DNA of 64,000 bases from Pseudoluteimonas sp047602125 (GTDB lineage Bacteria; Pseudomonadota; Gammaproteobacteria; Xanthomonadales; Xanthomonadaceae), in the NCBI GenBank assembly GCA_047602125.1, contig JASGIB010000001.1, forward strand, positions 2,108,001 through 2,172,000, read 5' to 3'. The position numbers were made by a program, and so were the translations under genes. Below the pieces are notes generated by a model, which was not told where the DNA came from, searched no databases, and was given only the letters and a program-made list of their open reading frames with translations. Shown here piece by piece: positions 23,054-32,548 of this stretch; the stretch's first letter is position 1; the number at the start of each line of letters is the position of its first letter.

Positions 23054-23075
23054 GCCTAACTATTGTTTACACGGC
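23054..23075 (-). other. attI-like half site at head of cassette cluster
   Basis: Minus strand: GTGTAAACAATAGTTAGGC, similar to the last part of attI1 (AAACAAAGTTAGGC). The GTTAGGC core marks the insertion point of the first cassette. The rest of an attI (two direct repeats) and an intI gene are not seen, so this could equally be the tail of a lost attC. Confidence 0.5.
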
Positions 23076-23126
23076 GAACATGCCGTCACATCGGATACTA
23101 CGCCGCAAACCCCGCGGGCCTGCCGG

Positions 23127-24488
23127 CTAACGCACCAACACCAGCGTCGCGAGTCCGAGGAAACTCAGAAACCCCATCACGTCGGTGACGGTGGTGAGGA
23201 TCACCCCGCCCGCCAGCGCCGGATCGAAGCCCATGCGCTTCAACGTCACCGGCACCAGCACACCCGCCAGCGCGGCGAAGAACAGATTGATCGTCAACGC
23301 CGCCGCGATCACCAGCGCCAGCGGCCATTCCCCGAACCACGCCCACACGATCAACCCGAGCACCAGGCCCAGCATCAGCCCGTTGAGCAGCGCGACGCGG
23401 ATTTCCTTCCAGATCAGCACCTGCACGTTCGACGCGCCCAGTTGCCCCAGCGCGAGGCCGCGCACCACCAGCGCCAGCACCTGCGTCCCCGCGTTGCCGC
23501 CCATGCCCGCGACGATGGGCATCAGCACCGCGAGCGCCACGATGTGCGAAATGGTAACCTGGAACTGGCCGACTACCGAGGAGGCGAGGAACGCGGTGGC
23601 GAGGTTGATGCCCAGCCACAACAGCCGGCGCTTGGTCGCGCGCGGCACCGGCGAGAACAGGTCCTCGTCCTCGTCGAGGCCGGCCGCGCCCAGCGCCTGG
23701 TGCTCGGCCTGCTCGCGGATGATGTCGACCACGTCGTCGATCGTGATGCGGCCGAGCAGGATGTTGTTGTCGTCCACCACCGGCGCGCTGATCCAGTCGT
23801 GGTCGGAGAACTGGCGGGCGACGTCGGCCTCGGATTCGTGCACGTCGATCGCCGGCTGCTCGTCGTCGATCAGGCGGTTCACCGGCGTGCTCGGTTCGCT
23901 GGTGAGCAGCGCTTGCAACGCGATGCGGCCGAGGTACTGGTGGCGACGGCTGACCACGTACAGGTGGTCGGTATGGTCCGGAAGTTCGCCGCGCAGGCGC
24001 AGGTAGCGCAGCACCACGTCGATGGTGGTGTCGGTGCGTACCGTCACCACGTCCGGGTTCATCAGGCGGCCGGCGCTGCCTTCGTCGTAGGACAGCACCT
24101 GCTCGAGGCGCTCGCGGTTGTCGCGGTCCATCGACTTCAGGACTTCGTCGAGCACCGTGTCGGGCAGGTCCTCGACCAGGTCGGCGAGGTCGTCGATGTC
24201 GAGGTCCTCGACCGCGGCGACGATCTCGTCCGGGTCCATGTCCGCGATCAGGCCTTCGCGGACCTCGTCGCCGACGTGCACCAGCACCTCGCCGTCGTCC
24301 TCCGGATCGACCAGTCCCCAGACCACGGTGCGCTGCGCCTTGGGCAGCGATTCGAGCAGGTTGCCGATTTCCGCCGGTGACAGCGTGTTGACCAGCCGGC
24401 GCACGGGGCCGAGGCGGCCGCTGTCGAGCGCGTCCGAAAGCAGGCGCAACTGGCGCGCGGTCTTGTCGTGGCGGACGGCTTCGGCCAT
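23127..24488 (-). CDS. mgtE: Magnesium transporter MgtE
   Basis: Dimeric Mg2+ channel/transporter of the inner membrane gated by its cytosolic domains. The 453-residue protein has the N domain (SPAEIGNLLESLPKAQRTVVWGL...EVREGLIADMDPDEIV), a CBS pair (residues about 140-265, with acidic Mg-sensing residues such as DVHESEADVARQF), the connecting helix, and five membrane helices including PIVAGMGGNAGTQVLALVVRGLALG, the family signature that forms the pore. Start at ATG 24488; upstream in-frame residues look like leader. In xanthomonads mgtE follows ptsI, as here. Confidence 0.96.
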   Translation of the reverse strand: MAEAVRHDKTARQLRLLSDALDSGRLGPVRRLVNTLSPAEIGNLLESLPKAQRTVVWGLVDPEDDGEVLVHVGDEVREGLIADMDPDEIVAAVEDLDIDDLADLVEDLPDTVLDEVLKSMDRDNRERLEQVLSYDEGSAGRLMNPDVVTVRTDTTIDVVLRYLRLRGELPDHTDHLYVVSRRHQYLGRIALQALLTSEPSTPVNRLIDDEQPAIDVHESEADVARQFSDHDWISAPVVDDNNILLGRITIDDVVDIIREQAEHQALGAAGLDEDEDLFSPVPRATKRRLLWLGINLATAFLASSVVGQFQVTISHIVALAVLMPIVAGMGGNAGTQVLALVVRGLALGQLGASNVQVLIWKEIRVALLNGLMLGLVLGLIVWAWFGEWPLALVIAAALTINLFFAALAGVLVPVTLKRMGFDPALAGGVILTTVTDVMGFLSFLGLATLVLVR

Positions 24489-24609
24489 GGCAGGCTTCCG
24501 AAGGACGGTGGTCGTCGCCGCACCACGAGGGCGCGACAGCATCAGGCGTTCATGCGGCCATTATCGCCCGCATTGTCGCGAATGCCCACCCATTCCAATA
24601 CCTGCTTTT

Positions 24610-24670
24610 GTAGGAGCGCCCTTCAGGGCGCGATTTGCCGAGGTCTCATGTCGCGCCCGAACGGGCGCTC

Positions 24671-24673
<3 letters not shown>
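24610..24673. repeat. REP-like palindromic pair between mgtE and ptsI
   Basis: GTAGGAGCGCCCTTCAGGGCGCGA at the left and TCGCGCCCGAACGGGCGCTCCTAC at the right face each other across about 16 bases. Each is a hairpin. The final CTAC provides the ptsI stop codon (TAG, 24673-24671), as happens at pyrB with a different REP. Confidence 0.85.
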
Positions 24674-26391
<1,718 letters not shown>

Positions 26392-26392
<1 letters not shown>

Positions 26393-26661
26393 CAGTCGGC
26401 CTCGTCGAAGCGGCGCGCGAACAGTTCGGCCACGGCATCCGCGGCGGCGGCCTCGTCCTCGCCGTCCACGCGCAGCAGCACGCTGGAGCCTTGTCCCGCG
26501 GCGAGCAGCATCACGCCCATGATGCTCTTGGCGTTCACTTCGCGGCCGCGCGCGGCGAGCGTCGCGCTGCAGCGATAGCCGGACAGCAGTTGCACCAGCT
26601 TGGCGGTGGCGCGCGCATGCAGGCCGAGGCGGTTCACGACGGGCAATTCGCGTTCGATCAT
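26392..26661 (-). CDS. ptsH: Phosphocarrier protein HPr
   Basis: An 89-residue HPr with the phosphorylation site His15 in NRLGLHARATAKLV and the regulatory serine Ser46 in VNAKSIMGVMLLA, spacing exactly as in HPrs that are substrates of HPr kinase. HprK is encoded at 29240-30196. It passes phosphate from enzyme I to the EIIA proteins encoded in the same cluster and through Ser46 can report metabolic state. Confidence 0.95.
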
Positions 26662-26670
26662 CGTCCTGCC

Positions 26671-27063
26671 TCAGGCGTCGTCGTGGATCACGCCGTTGCG
26701 CGCACCGGCCGCGGCGATCGCGGGCAGTTCGTCCAGCGGCAATTCGGAATAGTTCATCACCCGCAGCAGCATCGGCAGGTTCAGCCCGGAGACGCGCCGC
26801 ACCGGCGTGCCCAGCCGCGCGACCCTGGCCGCGAGGTTGGCCGGCGAGGCACCGAACAGGTCGGTGAGCACCAGCACGCCATCGCCGCCGTCCACCTTGC
26901 GCAGCGCGGCGCTGGCGCGGGGCAGTTCGGCCTCCGGGTCGGCGTCGAAGGCGAGTTCGAAGGCTTCGGTCTTCAGCGGCAACTGGCGCAGCAGCCGCGT
27001 CGCGACCGCGAGGATCGCGCTGCCGATGCCTTCGTGGGTGAGGAGCAGGATGCCGACGGCCAT
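26671..27063 (-). CDS. Mannose-type PTS EIIA protein
   Basis: A 130-residue stand-alone EIIA of the mannose family. The active His10 is in the start MAVGILLLTHEGIG; further family segments are FELAFDADPEAEL, GVLVLTDLFGASPANLAARVA (nucleotide-like loop) and VSGLNLPMLLRVMNY. There is no partner EIIB, EIIC or EIID nearby, so it probably acts as a phosphorylation-dependent regulator. It lies 9 bases before ptsH. Confidence 0.93.
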   Translation of the reverse strand: MAVGILLLTHEGIGSAILAVATRLLRQLPLKTEAFELAFDADPEAELPRASAALRKVDGGDGVLVLTDLFGASPANLAARVARLGTPVRRVSGLNLPMLLRVMNYSELPLDELPAIAAAGARNGVIHDDA

Positions 27064-27186
27064 GGCGCCAAGTTAGCAGACGCCCGTGACCCGCCGGAAG
27101 CGGCCGCCGGCGATGTCCGGAATCCCGGTGGTTTTACGCATACATTCCCTTGGGACGCCCTGTTTCCCGCATCCGGAGCCATCGGC

Positions 27187-27747
27187 ATGAAACCTTCGCA
27201 TTCCATCGCCCTGTCCGCGCTCGCCGCCGCATGGCTTGCCGCCATGCCTGCCCATGCAGTGACCAAAGCGCGATCCGTGACGACGCCGGGCGCGCGATTG
27301 TGCACGCTGAGCATTCCCACCACCGATACCGGCGTGCGGCCCAGGGCGACCGGTTTCCGCAACGAAGGAAAGACCGGCGCCTTCGTGATCTGCACCTTCG
27401 ATTCCGCACCGGGGCAGACCAATGTCTATTCCGCCGACAAGGACTTCGACCCAAGCGTGGTCAGGCTCTATTTCACCTCGATCGACGGGCAGGCGCACAG
27501 CTTCAATTGCACCGCGGTCAATTCGTGGGGATCGGTCGCCTACGGAACCGGGCCGATGCAATACATGACCAAGACTGCAGTCGTCGATGCGGACGCAACT
27601 TCGCTCGACGGGCTGGTCTGGGGATCGAGCGACTATGGAACCGCGCACATTCCGACATCGGGCGCGTTTTCGGTGACTTGCCAGTTGCCGCCCGGCGTTG
27701 CGATCGAGATCGGAATACTGGAAGCGCAGGAAGACGTCGGTAGTTGA
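27187..27747 (+). CDS. Secreted ATGFRNEG-family protein, dispersed copy (186 aa)
   Basis: Sixth member of the family clustered at 10-13.3 kb, here alone and on the opposite strand to the PTS operon that it interrupts. Signal peptide MKPSHSIALSALAAAWLAAMPAHA; mature VTKARSVTTPGARLCTLSIPTTDT, VRPRATGFRNEG, AFVICTFDSAPG, TSIDGQAHSFNCTAVNSWG, SDYGT, FSVTCQLPPGVAIEIG, C-terminus EAQEDVGS. Four family cysteines intact. Nearest to copy 5 by the ICT motif and EDVGS tail. In related genomes rapZ and the EIIA gene are usually adjacent, so the gene looks inserted. Confidence 0.84.
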   Translation: MKPSHSIALSALAAAWLAAMPAHAVTKARSVTTPGARLCTLSIPTTDTGVRPRATGFRNEGKTGAFVICTFDSAPGQTNVYSADKDFDPSVVRLYFTSIDGQAHSFNCTAVNSWGSVAYGTGPMQYMTKTAVVDADATSLDGLVWGSSDYGTAHIPTSGAFSVTCQLPPGVAIEIGILEAQEDVGS

Positions 27748-27756
27748 GGCTGCGGT

Positions 27757-27868
27757 GGCCTCCCTCCCTTTCGCGAAGCGGAGGGGAGGGCTGGGGAGGG
27801 GTTGCAGTTCGCACATGGGAACAACCCCCTCCCGACCTCCCGCTGCGCTTCGCGCAAGGGGAGGAGTA
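27757..27868. repeat. Long palindromic repeat between paralogue copy 6 and rapZ
   Basis: Two arms rich in CCTCCC/GGGAGG: CCTCCCTCCCTTTCGCGAAG... at the left and CGCTTCGCGCAAGGGGAGG at the right, with an inner stem GGGGAGGGGTTG / CAACCCCCTCCC. This type of dispersed inverted repeat is common in proteobacterial intergenic regions. It lies between two convergent genes and may stop transcription in both directions. Confidence 0.75.
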
Positions 27869-27870
27869 GC

Positions 27871-28746
27871 TCAATCCGTCTCGCGGTGGTACACCGCGAC
27901 ATCGCCCCAGCCGGCGTCGCGGAAGTGCGCGGCAAGCCGCTCGGCGAGGTAGACCGAACGGTGGCGCCCGCCGGTGCAGCCGAACGCGACGGTGATGTAG
28001 CTGCGCGTGTCCGAGCGCAGCCGCGGCAGCCATGCATCGAGGAAGCCCGCGACCTGCTCGACGTAGCGCGCGACGTCTTCCTGCGCGTCGAGGAATTCGC
28101 GCACCGGCGCATCGCGGCCCGACAGCGGGCGCAGTTCCGCGTTCCAGTGCGGGTTCGGCAGCACGCGCGCGTCGAACACGAAGTCCGCATCCGCCGGCAC
28201 GCCGCGGCGATAGGCGAAGGATTCGAACAGCAACGACGGCGAGCCGTCGTCGGCGAGGCCGATGTCGGTGACCGCCTGCCGCCGCAACTGGTGCACGTTG
28301 AGCGCGCTGGTGTCGATCGTCGTGTCGGCGCGCTCGCGCAAAGGCATCAGCAACTGGCGTTCCAGCGCGATGGCGTCGGCCAGCGACAGGCCGCGGTGGC
28401 TGAGCGGATGCCGGCGGCGGGTGTCGGCATAGCGCCGGAGCAGGGTGTCGTCGCCGGCGTCGAGGAACACTAGCGTCGGCTGCAGGCCGAGCTTGCCGAC
28501 TTCGGACATCCAGCCGGCCATGTTGGCGAGGTCGCTGTGGCGGTTGCGCACGTCGATGCCGACCGCGAGCCTGCGCGGCGCGCCATCGTCGCCGGCGACG
28601 CTGCGCACGAACTGCGGCAGCAGTTCCGCCGGCAGGTTGTCGACGCAGAAGAAGCCGATGTCCTCCAGCGTCCGCAGCACCACCGACTTGCCCGAGCCGG
28701 ACATGCCGCTGACGATGACAAGGACAGGGGAAGTAGGGGCATTCAA
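27871..28746 (-). CDS. rapZ: RNase adapter / nucleotide-binding protein RapZ, TTG start
   Basis: A 291-residue RapZ. In E. coli RapZ targets the GlmZ sRNA to RNase E and so controls glucosamine-6-phosphate supply. Walker A GMSGSGKS, DVRNRHSD, RRRHPLS and the C-terminal RNA/metabolite-binding region FGCTGGRHRSVYLAE are all present. The start is TTG 28746, which overlaps the preceding stop (TTGA). The nearby ATG at 28742 is out of frame. Since the expected N-terminus is MNAP, the codon was probably ATG before the DUF3592 gene was joined directly upstream. Confidence 0.94.
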   Translation of the reverse strand: MNAPTSPVLVIVSGMSGSGKSVVLRTLEDIGFFCVDNLPAELLPQFVRSVAGDDGAPRRLAVGIDVRNRHSDLANMAGWMSEVGKLGLQPTLVFLDAGDDTLLRRYADTRRRHPLSHRGLSLADAIALERQLLMPLRERADTTIDTSALNVHQLRRQAVTDIGLADDGSPSLLFESFAYRRGVPADADFVFDARVLPNPHWNAELRPLSGRDAPVREFLDAQEDVARYVEQVAGFLDAWLPRLRSDTRSYITVAFGCTGGRHRSVYLAERLAAHFRDAGWGDVAVYHRETD

Positions 28747-29222
28747 GAACGGATTCCCCTCGATCGTTTATATAATCTAACGAATCCCCCCACGAGCACC
28801 GCGGGAATAGTCAGTGCGGCCAAGAGAATGGCCTCGAGTTCGTTTTTGAATCGCGAGTCGGGTCTGCCAAGTACGGATAACGAGGGTTTTTCAGTGGAAT
28901 AGTAGATGAGGACCGGATCGCCGACATCGATCGCTTCAAACTTCGGATTGCCTTCGCCAAGGGTGCCAAGTCCGGAATAGCTTTGATCACCGACTCGGTA
29001 TGTGTAATGCACGGTCTGATGATTGAGTTCTTCCAGAGAAAGCACTCGACCAGTTGTGGCTACACCATTTTCAACGAGTTGGTGATAGCGGAAAAGGTTG
29101 AGCGAGGAAAGAAGCAACCCGAAGATCAGCGCAAGGCCCAACCACGCCGCGACATACCCGACAAGATGGCGAAACGGAAACGTCTTCGATTCTGGATGAA
29201 ATAACGTGTCCATGGCATCCAT
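28743..29222 (-). CDS. DUF3592 membrane protein inserted between hprK and rapZ
   Basis: A 159-residue protein with two membrane helices, VAAWLGLALIFGLLLSSLNLF and ILLAALTIPAVLVGGFVRLY, around an extracytoplasmic beta domain (ATTGRVLSLEELNHQTVHYTYRV and DVGDPVLIYYSTEKPSLSVLG), the DUF3592 pattern. Function unknown. GC is well below that of hprK and rapZ, which are normally neighbours, so this is a recent accessory insertion. Its stop overlaps the rapZ TTG. Start at ATG 29222; a second ATG is at 29213. Confidence 0.8.
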   Translation of the reverse strand: MDAMDTLFHPESKTFPFRHLVGYVAAWLGLALIFGLLLSSLNLFRYHQLVENGVATTGRVLSLEELNHQTVHYTYRVGDQSYSGLGTLGEGNPKFEAIDVGDPVLIYYSTEKPSLSVLGRPDSRFKNELEAILLAALTIPAVLVGGFVRLYKRSRGIRS

Positions 29223-29239
29223 CGTGAGATAACCAAGAC

Positions 29240-30196
29240 TTACTCGGAACGTTCGAGGAAATGGCTGTGCCGGGCCATGAACGCGGCCGAGGGATCCACG
29301 CCCTTCGCCCGCAGGATGTGCATGCGCGTGGCCGCTTCGGCCAGCACCGCGAGGTTGCGGCCGGGCATCACCGGCAGGGTGATCATCGGCACGTCGAGGT
29401 CGAGCACGCGGCGCGCGCCGAGGTCGCCGGTGATGCGTTGCATGCCGTCGCCGGCGCCCAGCTGCGGTTCCAGGTGCGGGCGGGTGAGGTGCACGATCAG
29501 GCGCAGGTACTTGTTCCGCTTCACCGCGGTGTCGCCGAACATCTGGCGGATGTTGAGGATGCCCAGGCCGCGCAGTTCCAGCAGGTCCTGCAGCAGTTCC
29601 GGGCAGGTGCCGTCGAGCACGTCGGGCGCGATCTGGGTGAACTCGGGCGCGTCGTCGGCGACGAGGCGGTGCCCGCGCGTGACCAGTTCCAGCGCGAGTT
29701 CGCTCTTGCCCGAACCCGATTCGCCGGTGATCAGCACGCCGATGGAATAGATTTCCATGAACACGCCGTGCAGGGTGACCCGCGGCGCCAGCGTGCGCGC
29801 GAGGTGGTACTGCAGGTGGTTGAGCAGTTCGTGCCCGCGGCGCGGCGAGGTCCACAGCGGCGTGTCGGTTTCCTCGGCGGCGATGCGCAGGTCGTCGGGG
29901 CAGTGCTGGTCCTTGCTCACCACCAGCGCGAGCGGCCGCTGGTGCACGATCTTGTGGATGGTGTCCCAGCGCTGGCGCGCATCGAGCGTGTCCATCCAGC
30001 CCAGCTCCTCGGTGCCGAGGATCTGCACCTTGTTCGGGTAGATGGCGTTGAGGTATCCGGCCAGCGAAGGACGCCGGGCGACGGTTTCGACCGCCTCCAG
30101 CACCCGTTCGCCGCCGCGCTCGCCGGCGATCCAGCGCAGCGACAGGCGTTCGCCGAGTTGTTCGAACAGTTCGCGCGCGCTGATGCGCGCGTTCAT
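29240..30196 (-). CDS. hprK: HPr kinase/phosphorylase
   Basis: Bifunctional enzyme that phosphorylates and dephosphorylates Ser46 of HPr. The 318-residue protein has the N-terminal domain and a C-terminal kinase domain with Walker A GESGSGKSE at 158-166, the DDAPEF acidic motif and the signature LELRGLGILNIRQMFG. Length matches the family. Its ATG overlaps the ptsN stop (ATGA), so the pair is translationally coupled. It acts on the HPr encoded at 26392-26661. Confidence 0.96.
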   Translation of the reverse strand: MNARISARELFEQLGERLSLRWIAGERGGERVLEAVETVARRPSLAGYLNAIYPNKVQILGTEELGWMDTLDARQRWDTIHKIVHQRPLALVVSKDQHCPDDLRIAAEETDTPLWTSPRRGHELLNHLQYHLARTLAPRVTLHGVFMEIYSIGVLITGESGSGKSELALELVTRGHRLVADDAPEFTQIAPDVLDGTCPELLQDLLELRGLGILNIRQMFGDTAVKRNKYLRLIVHLTRPHLEPQLGAGDGMQRITGDLGARRVLDLDVPMITLPVMPGRNLAVLAEAATRMHILRAKGVDPSAAFMARHSHFLERSE

Positions 30197-30651
30197 GCGG
30201 CCACGCCCGCGCCGCGCAACGCGGCGTACAACGCGTCCGCATCGTCCGCGCCGCGCAGGCGTTCGCGGAACGCGGGGTCGGAAAAGCGTTCGGCCAGTTC
30301 CGACAGCCATTGCAGGTATTCCTGCGGCATGCCTTCGGGCACCGCCATCGCGAACACCAGGTCGACCGGCGCGCCGTCGCCCGCGGCGAACTCCACCGCG
30401 GGGCGCAAGCGCAGGAACGCGGCGCGCGGCTGCGCGAAGGCGGCGCCACGCCCGTGCGGGATGGCGACGCCGTCGCCGATGGCGGTGCTGCCTAGGCGTT
30501 CGCGCTGGCGCAGGCTCGCGGCGATGTCGCCGGCATCGACGGCGGTGCCGGCGGCGATCAGGCGCGCGGCGGCTTCGAGGACTTCGTCGCGGTCGCCGGC
30601 ACCATCCATGCAGGCGATGCGGTCGACGGCGAGCAGCGACGCGAGCGCCAT
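30193..30651 (-). CDS. ptsN: PTS fructose/nitrogen-type EIIA (PtsN-like)
   Basis: A 152-residue EIIA-Ntr-type protein. Active His66 lies in STAIGDGVAIPHGRG; further motifs are FLRLRPAVEFAAGDGAPVDLVFAMAVPEG and the C-terminal LAERFSDPAFRERLRGA. Located in the classic rpoN-hpf-ptsN order. In other proteobacteria PtsN regulates K+ transport, amino-sugar synthesis and stress responses through its phosphorylation state. Confidence 0.94.
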   Translation of the reverse strand: MALASLLAVDRIACMDGAGDRDEVLEAAARLIAAGTAVDAGDIAASLRQRERLGSTAIGDGVAIPHGRGAAFAQPRAAFLRLRPAVEFAAGDGAPVDLVFAMAVPEGMPQEYLQWLSELAERFSDPAFRERLRGADDADALYAALRGAGVAA

Positions 30652-30658
30652 CCTCCGC

Positions 30659-30979
30659 TCAGCCGGCGTCGCCGCGCAGGCCGGCGCCGTGGTGCTGGTC
30701 GACCAGTTTTTCCTTGTGCTTGACCAGCAGCCGGTCGAGCTTGTCGGCAAGGCGGTCGATGGCGGCGTACATGTCGATCGCGTTGGCGTCGGCGTGCAGG
30801 GTGCGGCCGGAGACGTTCACCGTGGCCTCGGCCTTGTGTTCGGGCTTGTCGAGGCTGAGCTGGGTACGGACTTCCAGCGGCTGCTCGAAATGGCGCGACA
30901 GGCGCGCGAGCTTGGTTTCGACGTAATTGCGAAGCGCCGGGGTCACTTCGATCTGCTGGCCGTGGGTTTCGATGCGCAT
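30659..30979 (-). CDS. hpf: Ribosome hibernation promoting factor
   Basis: A 106-residue HPF/YfiA-family protein that binds the 30S decoding region in stationary phase and promotes inactive 100S ribosomes. The beta-alpha-beta-beta-beta-alpha pattern is seen as MRIETHGQQIEVTPALRNYVETKLARLSRHF, then AEATVNVSGRTLHADANAIDMYAAIDRLADKLDRLLVKHKEK. Start chosen at ATG 30979 with ribosome binding site GGAGGGATG; upstream in-frame codons are leader. Short form, no C-terminal dimerisation domain. Confidence 0.95.
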   Translation of the reverse strand: MRIETHGQQIEVTPALRNYVETKLARLSRHFEQPLEVRTQLSLDKPEHKAEATVNVSGRTLHADANAIDMYAAIDRLADKLDRLLVKHKEKLVDQHHGAGLRGDAG

Positions 30980-31061
30980 GCCATCCCTCCTTTGTCCAGG
31001 GACCACAGCATGGCGCGACGCGCCGGTGCCGTGGTGAAGAATTCGTTTCCCCGTTCCTTCC

Positions 31062-32474
31062 TCAACCCAGGCGCACGCGTTCGTGCGAAGACGGGATGCG
31101 CAGCGCCTCGCGGTATTTTGCCACGGTGCGCCGCGCCACCGGCACGCCGCCGGCCTTGAGCATGTCCGCCAGGCGGGCGTCGGACAGGGGCTTGCGCGGA
31201 TCCTCGGCGGCGACCAGTTGCCGGATCATCGCCTGGATCGCGGTGCTCGATGCCTCGCCGCCGCCCTCGGCCTCGACGCCGGATGCGAAGAACGCGCGCA
31301 ACGGCACGGTGCCGCGCGGGGTGTGCGCGTACTTGCGCGCGATGGCGCGCGACACGGTGGATTCGTGCACGCCGATCTCGGCCGCGACCAGGCGCAGGGT
31401 CAGCGGGCGCAATGCCTGCGGCCCGAATTCGAGGAAGCCCGATTGCTGGCGCACCACGCAGCGCACGACCTTGAGCAGGGTTTCGCCGCGGGCCTGGAGG
31501 TTCTTGAGCAGCCAGCGCGCCTCCTGCAGGCGGCTGCGCAGGTAGCTGGCGTCTTCGCCGGCGGCGTGCTGCAGCATGCGTTCGTAGCCCTGGTGGATGC
31601 CGAGCCGTGACCAGGGCTGGTTGGCGAGCGCGACTTCCCACACGCCGCCACGACGGCGGATGACGCAGTCGGGGACGACGTAGGTGTCCACCGCGAGGTC
31701 GCCATGGCGCGCGCCGGGGCGCGGGTCGAGCGAACGCAGCAGGTGCAGCGCTTCGTCGATGTCTTCCGCGGGCACCTGCAGTTCGCGTGCGAGGCCGTCG
31801 CGCCCGATTTTTGGCAGGCGCTCGATGGCGGTAGCGGCGATCTGCAGCGCGAGTTCGCGCCCCGGGGTCGCGGCGGGCAATGCGTCGAGTTGCAGCGACA
31901 GGCATTCGCCGAGGTCGCGCGCGCCCACGCCGGGCGGGTCGAGGCGCTGCAGCTGGCGCAGGACCGCGAGTACCTCGTCGCTGCCGGCGACGATGTCCGG
32001 GGCGAGCGCCGCGGCGATGGCTTCGGGTGTTTCGCGCAGGTAACCGTCGTCGTCGATGGCATCGACCAGCGCGATGCCGACCTGCAACTGGCGCGGCGAC
32101 AGGTGCGACAACTGCAATTGCCATTGCAGGTAGTCGTGCAGGGTCTCGCTCGCGGCCACGCGCTCGGCGGCTTCCTGGTCGGTGTCCTTGTCGCCGCCGC
32201 GCGTGCCGGGCGCAGGCCATTCCTCGCCGCGTTCCCATTCGGGGGCGGGTTCGGCTTCGCGGGCGTCGCCGTCGCGCGCATCGCGTTCTTCCTGGCCGGC
32301 CTCGGTCGCCACCGATGCGGGTTCGGCCCAGTCGAGCAGCGGGTTGGATTCCACCGCTTCGACCAATTCGGCTTCGAGTTCGTGCGCCGACAGCTGCAGC
32401 AGGTGCAGGCTTTGGCGCAACTGGGGCGTGAGCACCAGCTGCTGGCCGAGCGAGGTTTGCAGGCGTGCCTTCAT
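31062..32474 (-). CDS. rpoN: RNA polymerase sigma-54 factor
   Basis: Sigma factor for -24/-12 promoters activated by enhancer-binding proteins; in this group it controls flagella, pili and nitrogen genes. The 470-residue protein has region I (LGQQLVLTPQLRQSLHLLQLSAHELEAEL), an acidic variable region II, the core-binding region (LDPPGVGARDLGECL), the helix-turn-helix (EIGVHESTVSRAIARKY) and the RpoN box ARRTVAKYRE near residues 447-456. Start at ATG 32474. It lies between lptB and hpf, the usual gammaproteobacterial order. Confidence 0.96.
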   Translation of the reverse strand: MKARLQTSLGQQLVLTPQLRQSLHLLQLSAHELEAELVEAVESNPLLDWAEPASVATEAGQEERDARDGDAREAEPAPEWERGEEWPAPGTRGGDKDTDQEAAERVAASETLHDYLQWQLQLSHLSPRQLQVGIALVDAIDDDGYLRETPEAIAAALAPDIVAGSDEVLAVLRQLQRLDPPGVGARDLGECLSLQLDALPAATPGRELALQIAATAIERLPKIGRDGLARELQVPAEDIDEALHLLRSLDPRPGARHGDLAVDTYVVPDCVIRRRGGVWEVALANQPWSRLGIHQGYERMLQHAAGEDASYLRSRLQEARWLLKNLQARGETLLKVVRCVVRQQSGFLEFGPQALRPLTLRLVAAEIGVHESTVSRAIARKYAHTPRGTVPLRAFFASGVEAEGGGEASSTAIQAMIRQLVAAEDPRKPLSDARLADMLKAGGVPVARRTVAKYREALRIPSSHERVRLG

Positions 32475-32548
32475 CGCGAACGGTCGGACCGTGTTCCCCG
32501 TGAACACCCGGTTCGAGCCATTCTAGGCCGAGATACGGCCCGGTTGCC

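Larger units (their letters stand above)
21585..23060 (-). mobile_element. Integron gene cassette cluster without integrase (CALIN-type)
   Basis: Read on the minus strand: an attI-like half site ending GTTAGGC (23060-23054), a cassette with a HEPN-like gene, a 60-bp attC (22458-22399), a cassette with an 82-codon membrane protein, a second 60-bp attC (22077-22018), then the MAPEG gene in cassette position. Cassette limits by the G/TTAGGC crossover rule are about 22405-23059 and 22024-22404. No tyrosine recombinase of the IntI type lies beside it; mgtE is next. GC of the two upper cassettes is near half, far below the chromosome. Confidence 0.82.
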
